From assembly GCF_051020955.1 (NCBI RefSeq), contig NW_027476463.1:62001-126000 (forward strand): a stretch of 64,000 nucleotides of DNA, written 5' to 3'. Within the stretch, counting starts at the first letter, position 1, and each line of letters opens with the position of its first letter. Positions 37,741 through 53,194 of the stretch are shown here, piece after piece. The notes under the pieces were generated by a model, which worked only from the letters and a program-made list of their open reading frames with translations, was not told the origin of the DNA and searched no databases. This DNA comes from Megalopta genalis. Its lineage: Eukaryota; Arthropoda; Insecta; Hymenoptera; Halictidae. A program made the translations under genes and the position numbers.

Positions 37741-40700
37741 ATTTAGCATCAAATCAATGCGAAGTAAGATGGCTTACCTTCAAATCAATCCGAAACAAAT
37801 GGTTTAGGTTCAAATACTTGTGATATACATGATTTATCTTCAAATACAGGCGAAACAAAAGAGTTAGCTTCATATCCATGCGAAACACATCATTTAGCTT
37901 CAAATTCATGCGAAATACACGGTTTAGCTCAATATTCATGCGACACAGATGGTTTATATTCAGATTCTTGTGATAAACATGATTTAGCTTCAACTGCATG
38001 CGAAACAAACGAGTTAGCTTCAAAACCAAGCGAAACACATGATTTACCTCCAAATCAATGCGAAGTAGAAGACTTAGCTTCAAATCAATGCGAAGTAGAA
38101 TGCTTAGATTCAAATTCATGCGAAACAAATGGTTTAGCTTCAAATACTTGTGATATGCATGATTTAGCTTCAACTGCATGCGAAACAAACGAGTTAGCTT
38201 CAAAACCAAGCGAAAACACATGATTAGCTTCAAATCAAAGCGAAGTAGAAGGCTTAGCTTCAAATTCATTCGAAACAAATGGTTTTAGCTTCAAATACTT
38301 GTGATATACATGATTTATCTTTAAATACAGGCGAAAAAAACGAGTTAGCTTCAAATCCGTGCGAAACATATGATTTAGCTTCAAATCAATGTGAAATAGA
38401 CGGCTTAGCTTCAAATACATGAGAAGCAAATGCTTTATCTTCAGATAATTGCGATATAAGTGATATAGATTCAAATGCAGTAGAATCAATCGAGTTAGCT
38501 TCAAATTAATGCGAAGTAGGAGGCTTATCTTCAAATCCATGCGAAACAAATTGTTTAGCTTCTAATACTTTTGATAAACATGATTTAGCTTCAACTGCAT
38601 GCGAAGCAAACGTGTTAGCTTCAAATCACAGCGAAACACATGATATAGCTTCAAATACGTTGGAAACACATGGTTTAGCTTAATATTCACGCAAAACATA
38701 TGGTTCAGCTTCAATACTTGTGATATACATGAATAAGCTTCAAATTCATGCGAAACACACGATTTAGCTTCAAATCAATGCGAAGTAGAAGGCTTAGTTT
38801 CAAATTCAAACGAAAACACATGATTTAGCTTCAAATCAGTACGAAGTAGAAGGCTTAATGTCAAATCCATGCGAATCAAATGGTTTAGCTTCAAATACTT
38901 GTGATATACATGATTTATCTTCAAATGCAGGCGAAACAAAAGAGATAGCTTCAAATCCATGCGACTAAAACGGTTGAGCTTCAAATACTTATGATATACA
39001 TGATTTATCTTCAAATGCAGGCGAAACAAAAGAGTTAGCTTCATATCCATGCGAAACACAGCATTTAGCTTCAAATTCATGCGAAATACATGGTTTAGCT
39101 CAATATTCATACGACACAGATGGTTTATATTCAGATACGTGTGATAAATATGATTTAGCTTCAACTGCAATCGAAACAAACGAGTTAGCTTCAATCCAAG
39201 CGAAACACATGATTTACCTCCAAATCAATGCGAAGTGGAAGACTTAGCTTCAAATCAATGCGAAGTAGGAAGGCTTCGATTCAAATTCATGCGAAACAAA
39301 TGGTTTAGCTTCAAATACTTGTGATATGCATGATTTAGCTTCAACTGCATGCGAAACAAACCGAGTTAGCTTCAAAACCAAGCGAAACACACGATTTAGC
39401 TTCAAATACGTTGGAAACACATGGTTTAGCTTAATATTCACGCAAAACATAAGGTTCAGCTTCAAATACTTGTGATATACATGAATAAGCTTCAAATTCA
39501 TGCGAAACACACGATTTAGCTTCAAATCAATGCGAAGTAGAAGGCTTAGTTTCAAATTCAAACGAAACACATGATTTAGCTTCAAATCAGTACGAAGTAG
39601 AAGGCTTAATGTCAAATCCATGCGAATCAAATGGTTTAGCTTAAAATACTTGTGATACACATAATTTAGCTTCAAATGCATGCGAAACAAACGAGTTAGC
39701 TTCAAATTCAAGCGATACACATGACTTAGCTTCAAATCAATGCGAAGTAGAAGGCTTATCTTCAAATCCATGCGAAACAAATGGTTTACCTTCAAATACT
39801 TGTGCTATACATGATGTAGCTTCAACTGCAAGCGAAACAAACGAGTTAGCTTCAAAACCAAGCGAAACACATGATTTAGCTGCAAATCAATGCGAAGTAG
39901 AACGCTTAGCTTCAAATCCGTGCGAATCAAACGGTTTAGCTTCAAATACTTGTGATATACATGATTTATCTTCAAATGCAGGCGAAACAAAAGAGATAGC
40001 TTCAAATCCATGCGAAACACATCATTTCGCTTCAAACTCATGCGAAACACATAGTTTAGCTTAATATTCATGCGAAACACATGGTTTATAGTCAGATACT
40101 TGTGATAAATATGATTTAGCTTCAACTGCATGCGAAACAAACGAGTTAGCTTCAAATCCATGGGAAACACATGATTTAGCTTCAAATCAATGCGCAGTAC
40201 AAGGCTTATCTTCAAATACATGAGAAACAAATGATTTTCTTCAGATAATTGCGATATAAGTGATGTAGCTTCATATGCGGGCGAAACAATCGAGTTAGCT
40301 TCAAATCAATGCGAAGTAGAAGGCTTAGCTTCAAATACGTGAGAAACAAATGATTTATCTTCAGATAATTGCGATATAAGTGATACCAGCTTCAAATCCA
40401 TGCGAAACACATGATTTAGCTTCAAATTCATACGAATCACATGGATTAGCTTCATAGCTTCATATTCTTGCGAAGCAGGTGGATTAGATCCAGATACTTG
40501 TGATGTACATGTTTTAGCTTCAACTGCATGCTAAACAAACGTGTAAGCTTCAAATCCAAGCGAAACACATGATTTATCTTCATATCAATGCGAAGTTGAA
40601 GGCTTTTCTTCAAATCCATGCGAAGCGAATGGTTTAGCTTCAAATACTTGTGATGTACATGATTTATCTTCAAATACAGGCGAATAAAACGAGTTAGCTT

Positions 40701-43700
40701 CAAATCCATGCAAAACATATGATTTAGCTTCAAATCAGTGCGAAATAGACAGCTTAGCTTCAAATACATGAGAAGCAAATGATTTATCTACAGATAATTG
40801 CGAGATAAGTGATATAGATTCAAATGCAGTCGAATCAATCGAGTTAGCTTCAAATTAATGCGAAGTAGGAGACTTATCTTCAAATCCATGCGAAACAGAT
40901 GGTTTAGCTTCAAATACTTGAGATATAGATTATTTAGCTTCAACTGCATGCGATACAAACGAGTTAGCTTCAAATCCATGCGAAACACATGATTTAGCTT
41001 CAAATCAATGCGAAGTACAAGGCTTATGTTCAAATACATGAGAAACATATGATTTATCATCAGATAATTGCGATATATGTGATATAGCTGCAAATGCAGG
41101 CGAAACAATCGAGTTAGCTTCAAATCAATGCGAAGTAGAAAACTTATCTTCAAATCAATGCGAAACAAATGGTTTATATTCAGATACGTGTGATAAACAT
41201 GATTTAGCTTCAACTGCAATCGAAACAAACGAGTTAGCTTCAAATCCAAGCGAAACACATGATTTACCTCCAAATCAATGCGAAGTGGAAGACTTAGCTT
41301 CAAATCAATGCGAAGTAGAAGGCTTAGATTCAAATTCATGCGAAACAAATGGTTTAGCTTCAAATACTTGTGATATGCATGATTTAGCTTCAACTGCATG
41401 CGAAACAAACGAGTTAGCTTCAAAACCAAGCGAAACACATGATTTAGCTTCAAATCAAAGCGAAGTAGAAGGCTTAGCTTCAAATTCATTCGAAACAAAT
41501 GGTTTAGCTTCAAATACTTGTGATATACATGATTTATCTTTAAATACAGGCGAAAAAAACGAGTTAGCTTCAAATCCGTGCGAAACATATGATTTAGCTT
41601 CAAATCAATGTGAAATAGACGACTTAGCTTCAAATACATGAGAAGCAAATGATTTATCTTCAGATAATTGCGATATAAGTGATATAGATTCAAATGCAGT
41701 AGAATCAATCGAGTTAGCTTCAAATTAATGCGAAGTAGGAGGCTTCTCTTCAAATCCATGCCAAACAAATGGTTTAGATTCAAATACTTGTGATGTACAT
41801 GATTTAGCTTCAACTGCATGCGAAACAAACGAGTTAGCCTCAAATCCATGCGAAACATATGATTTAGCTTTAAATCAATGCGAAATAGACGGCTTAGCTT
41901 CAAATATAAGAGAAGCAAATGATTTATCTTCAGATAATTGCGATATAAGTGATGTAGCTTCGAATGCAGGTGAAACAATCGAGTTAGCTTGAAATCAGTG
42001 CGAAGTAGAAGGCTTATCTTCAAATCCATGCGAAACCAATGGTTTAGCTTCAAATACTTGTGATATGCATGATTTAGCTTCAACTGCATGCGAAACAAAC
42101 GAGTTAGTTTCAAATCCAAGCGAAACACATCATTTACCTGCAAATCAATGCGAAGTAGAAGGCTTAGCTTCAAATCCATGCGAATCAAACGGTTTAGCTT
42201 CAAATACTTGTGATATACATGATTTGTCTCCAAATGCAGGCGAAACAAAAGAGTTAGCTTCAAATCAATGCGAAAGACATCATTTAGCTTCAAATTCATG
42301 CGAAACACATGGTTTAGCTACAAATACTTGTGATGTACATGATTTAGCTTTAACGGCAGGCGAAACAAACGAGTTAGCTTCAAATCCAAGCGAAACACAT
42401 GATTCAGCTACAAATCAATGCGAAGTAGAAGGCTTATGTTTAAATACATGAGAAACATATGATTTATCATCAGATAATTGCGATATATGTTATAAAGCTG
42501 CAAATGCAGGCGAAACAATCGATTTAGCTTCAAATCAATGCGGAGTAGAAAGCTTATCTTCAAATCAATGCGAAACAAATGGTTTAGATTCAAATACTTG
42601 TGATATACATGATTTAGCTTCAAATGCAGGCGAAACAAACGAGTTAGCTTCAAATCCATGCGCTACACATGATTAAGCTTCAAATCAATGCGAAGTAGAA
42701 GGCTTAGCTTTAAACACATGAGAAACAAATGATTTATCTTCAGATAATTGCGATATTAGTGATACAGCTTCAAATCCATGCGAAACACATGATCTAGCTT
42801 CAAATTCATACGAATCACATGGATTAGCTTCATAGCTTCATATTCTTGCGAAACAGATGGATTAGATCCAGATACTTGTGATGTACATGTTTTAGCTTCA
42901 ACTGCATGCTAAACAAACGTGTTAGCTTCAAATCCAAGCGAAACACATGATTTATCTTCAAATCAATGCGAAGTTGAAGGCTTTGCTTCAAATCCATGCG
43001 AAGCGTATGGTTTAGCTTCAAATACTTGTGATATACATGATTTATCTTTAAATACAGGCGAAAAAAACGAGTTAGCTTCAAATCCATGCGAAACATATGA
43101 TTTAGCTTCAAATCAATGCGAAATAGACGGCTTAGCTTCAAATACATGAGAAGCAAATGATTTATCTACAGATAATTGCGAGATAAGTGATGTAGCTTCG
43201 AATGCAGGTGAAACAATCGAGTTAGCTTGAAATCAGTGCGAAGTAGAAGGCTTATCTTCAAATCCATGCGAAACAAATGGTTTATCTTCAAATACTTGTG
43301 ATATACATGATTTAGCTTCAACTGCGTGCGAAACAAACGAGTTAGCTTCAAAACCAAGCGATACACATGATTTAGCTGCAAATAAATGCGAAGTAGAAGC
43401 CTTAGCTTCAAATACATGAGAAACAAATGATTTAACTTCAGATAATTACGATGTAAGTGATATAGCTTCAAATGCAAGCGATACAAACGAGTTAGTTGCA
43501 AGTCCATGCGAATCACGTGGTTTATCTTCAAATCAAAGCGAAGTAGAAGGCTTAGCTTCAAATACATGAGAAACAAATGATTTATCTTCAGATAATTGCG
43601 ATATAAGTGATGTAGCTTCAAATGCAGGTGAAACAATCGAGTTAGCTTCAAATCAATGCGAAGTAGAAGGCTTATCTTCAAATCCATGCGAAATAAATGG

Positions 43701-46159
43701 TTTAGTTTCAAATACTTGTGATATACATGATTTGTCTCCAAATGCAGGCAAAACAAAAGAGTTAGCTTCAAATCAATGCGAAAGACATCATTTAGCTTTA
43801 AATTCATGCGAAACACATGGTTTAGCTACAAATACTTGTGATATGCATGATTTAGCTTCAACTGCATGCGAAACAAACGAGGTAGCTTCAAAACCAAGCG
43901 AAACACATGATTTAGCTTCAAATCAAAGCGAAGTAGAAGGCTTAGCTTGAAATTCATGCGAAATAAATGGTTTAGCTTCAAATACTTGAGATATACATGA
44001 TTTATCTTCAAATGCAGGCGAAACAAAAGAGTTAGCTTCAAAACCAAGCGAAACACATCATTTATCTTCAAATTCATGCGAAATACATGGTTTAGCTTAA
44101 TATTCATGCGACACAGATGGTTTATATTCAGATACTTGTGATATACATGATTTAGCTTCAAATGCAGGCGAAACAAACGAGTTAGCTTCTTATTCAAGCG
44201 AAACACATGATTTAGCTTCAAATCAATGCGAAGTAGTAGGCTTAGCTTCAAATCCATGCGAATCAAATGGTTGAGCTTCAAATCCATGCGAATCAAATGG
44301 TTCAGCTTCAAATACTCGTGATATATGATTTAGCTTCAACTGCATGCGAATCAAACGAGTTAGCTTCAAATCCATGCGATTCACATGATTTAGCTTCGAA
44401 TCAATGCGAAATAGAAGGCTTAGCTTCAAATTCATGCGAAAGAAATGGTTTAGCTTCAAATACTTGTGATATACATGATTCAGCTTCTACTGCATGCGAA
44501 ACAAACGAGTTAGCTTCAAAACCAAGCGAAACACATGACTTAGCTGCAAATCAATGCGAAGTAGAAGGCTTAGCTTCAAATCCATGCGAATCAAACGGTT
44601 AAGCTTCAAATACTTGTGATGTACATGATTTATCTTCAAATGCAGGCGAAACAAAAGAGTTAGCTTCAAAACCAAGCGAAACACATGATTTAGCTGCAAA
44701 TCAATGCGAAGTAGAAGGCTTATCTTCAAATCCATGCGAATCAAACGGTGTAGTATCAAATACTTGTGATATACATGATTCACCTTCAACTGCATGCGTT
44801 ACAGATGAGTTAGCTTCAAAACCAAGCGAAACACATGATTTAGACTCAAATCAATGCCAAGTAGAAGGCTTAGCTTCAAATTCATGCGAAACAAATGATT
44901 TAGCTTCAATTACTTGTGATATACATGATTCAGCTTCAAATGCAGGCGAAACAATCGAGTTAGCTTCAAATCAATGCGAAGTAGAAGGCTTAGCTTCAAA
45001 TTCATGCGAAAGAAATGGTTTAGCTTCAAATAATTGTGATATACATGATTTAGCTTCAACTGCATGCGAAACAATCGAGTTAGCTTCAAAACCAAGCGAA
45101 ACACATGATTTAGATTCAAATCAATGCGATGTAGAAGGCTTAGCTTCAAATTCATGCGATACAAATGGTTTAGCTTCAAATACTTGTGATGTACATGATT
45201 TATCTTCAAATGCAGGCGAAACAAAAGAGTTAGCTTCAAAACCAAGCGAAACACATGATTTAGCTGCAAATCAATGCGAAGTAGAAGGCTTAGCTTCAAA
45301 TTCATGCGAAACAAATGGTTTAGCTTCAAATACTTGTGATATACATGATTCAGCTTCAAACGCAGGCGAAACAAACAAGTTACCTTCAAATCCATGCGAA
45401 ACACATGATGTAGCTTCAAATCAATTCGAAATAGACGGCTTAGCTTCAAATACATGAGAAGCAAATGGTTTATCTTCAGATAATTGCGATATAAGTGATA
45501 TAGCTTCAAATGCTGGCGAAACAATCGAGTTAGCTTCAAATCAATGCGAAGTAGAAGGCTTAGCTTCAAATCAATCCGAAACAAATGGTTTAGTTTCAAA
45601 TACTCGTGATATACATGATTTAGCTTCAACTGCATGCCAATCAAACGAGTTAGCTTCAAATCCATGCGATTCACATGATTTAGCTTCAAATACTTGCGAT
45701 ATAAAAGAAACAGCTTCAAATGAAGACGAAACAAACGAGTTAGTTTCAAATCCATGCGAAACATATGATTTAGCATCAAATCAATGCGAAGTAGAAGGCT
45801 TAGCTTCAAATCAATTCGAAACAAATGGTTTAGCTTCAATTACTTGTGATATACATGACTTAGCTTCAACTGCATGCGAAACAAACGAGTTAGCTTCAAA
45901 TCCATGCGATTCACATGATTTAGCTTCGAATCAATGCGAAGTAGAAGGCTTAGCTTCAAACACATGAGAAACAAATGATTTATCTTCAGATAATTGCGAT
46001 ATAAGTGATACAGCTTCAAATCCATGCGAAACACATGATTTAGCTTCAAATTCATGCGAATCACATGGATTAGCTTCATAGCTTCATATTCTTGCGAAAC
46101 AGATGGATTAGATCCAGATACTTGTGATGTACATGTTTTAGCTTCAACTGCATGCTAAA

Positions 46160-49150
46160 CAAACGTGTTAGCTTCAAATCTAAGCGAAACACATGATTTA
46201 TCTTCAAATCAATGCGAAGTAGAAGGCATATCTTCAAATCCATGTGAAGCAAACGGTTTACCTTCAAATACTTGTGCTATACATGATTTAGCTTCAACTG
46301 CATGCGAAACAAACGAGTTAGCTTCAAAACCAAGCGAAACACATGATTTAGCTTCAAATCAAAGCGAAGTAGAAGGCTTAGCTTCAAAATTCATGCGAAA
46401 CAAATGGTTTAGCTTAAAATACTTGTGATATACATGTTTTAGCTTCAGCTGCATGCGAAACAAACGCTTTACCTTCAAATCCAAGCGAAACAAACGGTTT
46501 AGCTTCAAATACTTGTGATATACATGATTTATCTTCAAATGCAGGCGAAACAAAAGAGATAGCTTCAAATCCATGCGAAACACAACATTTAGCTTCAAAT
46601 TCATGCGAAATACATAGTTTAGCTTAATATTCATGCGAAACACATGGTTTATACTCAGATACTTGTGATAAATATGATTTAGCTTCAACTGCATGCGAAA
46701 CAAACGAGTTAGCTTCAAATCCATGCGAAACACATGATTTAGCTTCAAATCAATGCGAAGTACAAGGCTTATCTTCAAATACATGAGAAACAAATGATTT
46801 ATCTTCAGATAATTGCGATATAAGTGATATAGCTTCATATGCGGGCGAAACAATCGAGTTAGCTTCAAATCAATTCGAAGTAGAAGGCTTAGCTTCAAAT
46901 ACGTGAGAAACACATGATTTATCTTCAGATAATTGCGATATAAGTGATACAGCTTCAAATCCATGCGAAACACATGATTTAGCTTCAAATTCATACGAAT
47001 CACATGGATTAGCATCATAGCTTCATATTCTTGCGAAACAGGTGGATTAGATCCAGATACTTGTGATGTACATGTTTTAGCTTCAACTGCATGCTAAACA
47101 AACGTGTTAGCTTCAAATCTAAGCGAAACACATGATTTATCTTCAAATCAATGCGAAGTTGAAGGCTTTGCTTCAAATCCATGCGAAGCGTATGGTTTAG
47201 CTTCAAATACTTGTCATATATATGATTTATCTTCAAATACAGGCGAAGAAAACGAGTTAGCTTCAAATCCATGCGAAACATATGATTTAGCTTCAACTCA
47301 ATGCGACGTAGAATGCTAATCATCAAATCAATGTGAAACAAATGGTTTAGCTTCAAATACTTGTGATATACATGATTTAGCTTCAACTGCATGCGAAACA
47401 AACGTGATAGCTTCAAATCCAAGCGAAACACATGATTTATCTTCAAATCAATGCGAAGTTGAAGGCTTTGCTTCAAATCCGTGCGAAGCGAATGGTTTAG
47501 CTCCAAATACTTGTGATATACATGATTTGTCTCCAAATGCAGGCGAAACAAACGAGTTAGCTTCAAATCCATGCGAAACATATGATTTAGATTCAAATCA
47601 ATGCGAAGTACAAGGCTTATGTTCAAATACATGAGAAACATATGATTTATCATCAGATAATTGCGATATATGTGATATAGCTGCAAATGCAGGCGAAACA
47701 ATCGAGTTAGCTTCAAATCAATGCGAAGTAGAAGGCTTATCTTCAAATCCATGCGAAAAAGTGGTTTATCTTCAAATACTTGTGATATACATGATTTAGC
47801 TTCAACTGCTTGCGAAACAATCGAGTTAGCTTCAAAACCAAGCGAAACACATGATTTAGCTGCAAATCAATGCGAAGTAGAAGCCTTAGCTTCAAATACA
47901 TGAGAAACAAATGATTTAACTTCAGATAATTACGATGTAAGTGATATAGCTTCAAATGCACGCGATACAAACGAGTTAGTCTCAAGTCCATGCGAATCAC
48001 GTGGTTTATCTTCAAATCAAAGCGAAGTAGAAGGCTTAGCTTCAAATACATGAGAAACAAATGATTTATCTTCAGATAATTGCGATATAAGTGATGTAGC
48101 TTCAAATGCAGGTGAAACAATCGAGTTAGCTTCAAATCAATGCGAAGTAGAAGGCTTATCTTCAAATTCATGCGAAACCAATGGTTTAGCTTCAAATACT
48201 TGTGATATACATGATTTAGCTTCAACTGCATGCGAAACAAACGTGTTAGCTTCAAATCACAGCGAAACACATGATTTAGCTTCAAATCAATGCGAAGTAG
48301 AAGGCATATCTTCAAATCCATGTGAAGCTAACGGTTTACCTTCAAATACTTGTGCTATACATGATTTAGCTTCAACTGCATGCGAAACAAACGAGTTAGC
48401 TTCAAAACCAAGCGAAACACATGATTTAGCTTCAAATCAAAGGGAAGTAGAAGGCTTAGCTTCAAATTCATGCGAAACAAATGGTTTAGCTTAAAATACT
48501 TGTGATATACATGTTTCAGCTTCAGCTGCATGCGAAACAAACGCTTTACCTTCAAATCCAAGCGAAACAAACGGTTTAGCTTCAAATACTTGTGATATAC
48601 ATGATTTATCTTCAAATGCAGGCGAAACAAAAGAGATAGCTTCAAATCCATGCGAAACACAACATTTAGCTTCAAATTCATGCGAAACACATAGTTTAGC
48701 TTAATATTCATGCGAAACACATGGTTTATACTCAGATACTTGTGATAAATATGATTTAGCTTCAACTGCATGCGAAACAAACGAGTTAGCTTCAAATCCA
48801 TGCGAAACACATGATTTAGCTTCAAATCAATGCGAAGTACAAGGCTTATCTTCAAATACATGAGAAACAAATGATTTATCTTCAGATAATTGCGATATAA
48901 GTGATATAGCTTCATATGCGGGCGAAACAATCGAGTTAGCTTCAAATCAAATCGAAGTAGTAGGCTTAGCTTCAAATACGTGAGAAACAAATGATTTATC
49001 TTCAGATAATTGCGATATATGTGATACAGCTTCAAATCCATGCGAAACACATGATTTAGCTTCAAATTCATACGAATCACATGGATTAGCTTCATAGCTT
49101 CATATTCTTGCGAAACAGGTGGATTAGATCCAGATACTTGTGATGTACAT
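46160..49150 (+). repeat. Direct duplication with ~2078-bp offset
   Basis: Sequence from ~46160-47060 recurs at ~48240-49140. CCTTCAAATACTTGTGCTAT is at 46261 and 48339, followed in both by GCTGCATGCGAAACAAACGC and a shared AATATTCATGCGAAACAC. The offset is 69 monomers plus 8 bp, the extra 8 bp coming from the TTCATAGCTTCAT insertion near 47020. Confidence 0.7.
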
Positions 49151-51290
49151 GATTTATCTTCAAATACAGGCGAATAAAACGAGTTAGCTTCAAATCCATG
49201 CAAAACATATGATTTAGCTTCAAATCAGTGCGAAATAGACGGCTTAGCTTCAAATACATGAGAAGCAAATGATTTATCTACAGATAATTGCGAGATAAGT
49301 GATATAGATTCAAATGCAGTCGAATCAATCAAGTTAGCTTCAAATTAATGCGAAGTAGGAGACTTATCTTCAAATCCATGCGAAACAGATGGTTTAGCTT
49401 CAAATACTTGAGATATACATGATTTAGCTTCAACTGCATGCGATACAAACGAGTTAGCTTCAAATCCATGCGAAACACATGATTTAGCTTCAAATCAATG
49501 CGAAGTACAAGGCTTATGTTCAAATACATGAGAAACATATGATTTATCATCAGATAATTGCGATATATGTGATATAGTTGCAAATGCAGGCGAAACAATC
49601 GAGTTAGTTTCAAATCAATGCGAAGTAGAAAGCTTATCTTCAAATCAATGCGAAACAAATTGTTTAGATTCAAATACTTGTGATATACATGATTTAGCTT
49701 CAAATGCAGGCGAAACAAACGAGTTAGCTTCAAATCCATGCGCTACACATGATTTAGCTTCAAATCAATGCGAAGTAGAAGGCTTAGCTTTAAACACATG
49801 AGAAACAAATGATTTATTCTCAGATAATTGCGATATAAGTGATAGAGCTTCAAATCCATGCCACACACATGATTTAGCTTCAAATTCATGCGAATCACAT
49901 GGATTAGCTTCATAGCTTCATATTCTTGCGAAACAGATGAATTAGATCCAGATACTTGTGATGTACATGTTTTAGCTTCAACTGCATGCTAAACAAACGT
50001 GTTAGCTTCAAATCTAAGCGAAACATATGATTTAGCTTCAACTCAATGCGACGTAGAATGCTAATCATCAAATCAATGTGAAACAAATGGTTTAGCTTCA
50101 AATACTTGTGATATACATGATTTAGCTTCAACTGCATGCGAAACAAACGTGATAGCTTCAAATCCAAGCGAAACACATGATTTATCTTCAAATCAATGCG
50201 AAGTTGAAGGCTTTGCTTCAAATCCATGAGAAGCGTATGGTTTAGCTTCAAATACTTGTCATATATATGATTTATCTTCAAATACAGGCGAAGAAAACGA
50301 GTTAGCTTCAAATCCATGCGAAACATATGATTTAGCTTCAACTCAATGCGACGTAGAATGCTAATCATCAAATCAATGTGAAACAAATGGTTTAGCTTCA
50401 AATACTTGTGATATACATGATTTAGCTTCAACTGCATGCGAAACAAACGAGATAGCTTCAAATCCAAGCGAAACACATGATTTATCTTCAAATCAATGCG
50501 AAGTTGAAGGCTTTGCTTCAAATCCGTGCGAAGCGAATGGTTTAGCTCCAAATACTTGTGATATACATGATTTGTCTCCAAATGCAGGCGAAACAAACGA
50601 GTTAGCTTCAAATCCATGCGAAACACATGATTTAGATTCAAATCAGTGCGAAGTACAAGGCTTATGTTCAAATACATGAGAAACATATGATTTATCATCA
50701 GATAATTGCGATATATGTGATATAGCTGCAAATGCAGGCGAAACAATCGAGTTAGCTTCAAATCAATGCGAAGTAGAAGGCTTATCTTCAAATCCATGCG
50801 AAAAAATGGTTTATCTTCAAATACTTGTGATATACATGATTTAGCTTCAACTGCTTGCGAAACAAACGAGTTAGCTTCAAAACCAAGCGAAACACATGAT
50901 TTAGCTGCAAATCAATGCGAAGTAGAAGCCTTAGCTTCAAATACATGAGAAACAAATGATTTAACTTCAGATAATTACGATGTAAGTGATGTAGCTTCAA
51001 ATGCACGCGATACAAACGAGTTAGTCTCAAGTCCATGCGAATCACGTGGTTTATCTTCAAATCAAAGCGAAGTAGAAGGCTTAGCTTCAAATACATGAGA
51101 AACAAATGATTTATCTTCAGATAATTGCGATATAAGTGATGTAGCTTCAAATGCAGGTGAAACAATCGAGTTAGCTTCAAATCAATGCGAAGTAGAAGGC
51201 TTATCTTCAAATCCATGCGAAACCAATGGTTTAGCTTCAAATACTTGTGATATACATGATTTAGCTTCAACTGCATGCGAAACAAACGAG
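47300..51290 (+). repeat. Direct duplication with 3045-bp offset
   Basis: About 0.9 kb from ~47300-48230 recurs at ~50340-51290. Landmarks include 47721/50766 and 47743/50788, and the rare GACGTAGAATGCTAATCATC at about 47305, 50050 and 50350. The offset equals 101 monomers plus 15 bp, consistent with the two 8-bp insertions between the copies (near 49095 and 49911) and one lost base. Confidence 0.7.
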
Positions 51291-52559
51291 TTAGCTTCAA
51301 AACCAAGCGAAACACACCATTTACCTGCAAATCAATGCGAAGTAGAAGGCTTAGCATCAAATCCATGCGAATCAAACGGTTTAGCTTCAAATACTTGTGA
51401 TATACATGATTTGTCTCCAAATGCAGGCGAAACAAAAGAGTTAGCTTCAAATCAATGCGAAAGACATCATTTAGCTTCAAATCCATGCGAAACACATGAT
51501 TTAGCTTCAAATCAATGCGAAGTACAAGGCTTATGTTCAAATACATGAGAAACATATGATTTATCATCGGATAATTGCGATATATGTGATATAGCTGCAA
51601 ATGCAGGCGAAACAATCGAGTTAGCTTCAAATCAATGCGAAGTAGAAAGCTTATCTTCAAATCAATGCGAAACAAATGGTTTAGATTCAAATACTTGTGA
51701 TATACATGATTTAGCTTCAAATGCAGGCGAAGAAAACGAGTTAGCTTCAAATCCATGCGAAACATATGATTTAGCTTCAAATCAGTGCGAAATAGACGGC
51801 TTAGCTTCAAATACATGAGAAGCAAATGATTTATCTTCAGATAATTGCGATATAAGTGATATAGATTCAAATGCAGTCGAATCAATCGAGTTAGCTTCAA
51901 ATTAATGCGAAGTAGGAGGCTTCTCTTCAAATCCATGCGAAACAAATGGTTTAGCTTCAAATACTTGTGATGTACATGATTTATCTTCAAATACAGGCGA
52001 ATAAATCGAGTTAGCTTCAAATCCATATAAAACATATAATTTAGCTTCAAATCAGTGCGAAATAGACGGCTTAGCTTCAAATACATGAGAAGCAAATGAT
52101 TTATCTACAGATAATTGCGATATAAGTGATATAGATTCAAATGCAGTCGAATCAATCGAGTTAGCTTCAAATTAATGCGGAGTAGGAGACTTATCTTCAA
52201 ATCCATGCGAAACAAATGGTTTAGCGTCAAATACTTGTGATATTCATGATTTAGCTTCAACTGCATGCGAAACAAACGTGATAGCTTCGAATCCAAGCGA
52301 TACACGTGATTTAGCTTCAAATCAATGCGAAATAGACGGCTTAGCTTCAAATACATGAGAAGCAAATGATTTATCTTCAGATAATTGCGATATAAGTGAT
52401 GTGGCTTCAACTGCATGTGAAACAAACGAGTTAGCTTCAAATCCAATCGAAACACATGATTTAGCTTCGAATTCTTGCGAAGTAGAAGGCCTAGCTTCAA
52501 ATCCATGCGAAACGAATGATTTTGCTTGAAATACTTGTGATATACATGATGTAGCTTCA

Positions 52560-53190
52560 ACTGCATTCGAAACAAACGCTTTAGCTTAAATACAAGCGAA
52601 ACACATTACTTAGTTTCAAATCAATTCGAAGTGGAAGGCTTAGCTTGAAATACATTAGAAGCAAATTGTTTAGCTACAAACACCTTGGATATAAGTGACA
52701 TAGCTTCAAATGCAGGCGAAACAAACGAGTGAGCTTCAAATCCCAGGGTAAAACATATTTTAACTTCAAATCCATGCGAAGCAAAGGGTTTAGCTTCAAA
52801 TACTTGTTTTATATATGATTCAGCTTCAACTGCATGCGAAACAAGCGATTTAGCTTCAAATCCAAACGAAACAAATGATTTTCTTCAAATGAATACGAAG
52901 TAGGAGGCTTAGCTTCAAATCCAATCGAAACACATGAGTTAGCACCAAATCAATGCGAAGTAGGAGGCTCATTTTCAAATCGATGCGAATCGAATGATTT
53001 AGCTTCAAATACTTGCGGACATAAGTGATATATCTTCAACTGCATGCGAAACAAACGAGTTTGCTTCACATCCAAACGAAACACTTGATATAGCTTCAAA
53101 TCAATGCGAAGTAGAAGGCTTAGCATTAAATCTATGCGAATCAAATGGTTTAGCTTCAAATACTTGTGATATACATGATTTTGCTTCAAC
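52560..53190 (+). repeat. Divergent monomer patch related to 63.24-63.6 kb
   Basis: Monomers here are unusually diverged (TTAAATACAAGCG, CACCTTGGATATAAG, CCCAGGGTAAAAC). From ~52840 to 53190 the patch matches ~63235-63590, sharing TTTTCAAATCGATGCGAATC and TTCACATCCAAACGAAAC. It separates the mosaic block from the 419-bp and 1358-bp amplifications. Confidence 0.7.
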
Positions 53191-53194
53191 TGCA

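Larger units (their letters stand above)
33166..52560 (+). repeat. Right-arm mosaic of two superunit types with large duplications
   Basis: The five-monomer series is interleaved with the ATACATGAGAAAC / TCAGATAATTGCG / GCAGGCGAAACAATC series. Long direct repeats overlap one another, with offsets of about 569, 1326, 2078, 2378 and 3045 bp. This block holds the longest open frames of the window on the minus strand (506 codons at 40788-42308 and 435 codons at 50788-52095), which I regard as by-products of the repeat. No unique sequence longer than a monomer is visible. Confidence 0.85.

Noticed and set aside
40788..42308. 506-codon minus-strand open frame (and others of 200-435 codons) as real genes
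   Set aside because: They consist wholly of the 10-residue period of the satellite, have no family resemblance, start and stop at chance monomer variants, and are expected from a stop-poor unit divisible by three.
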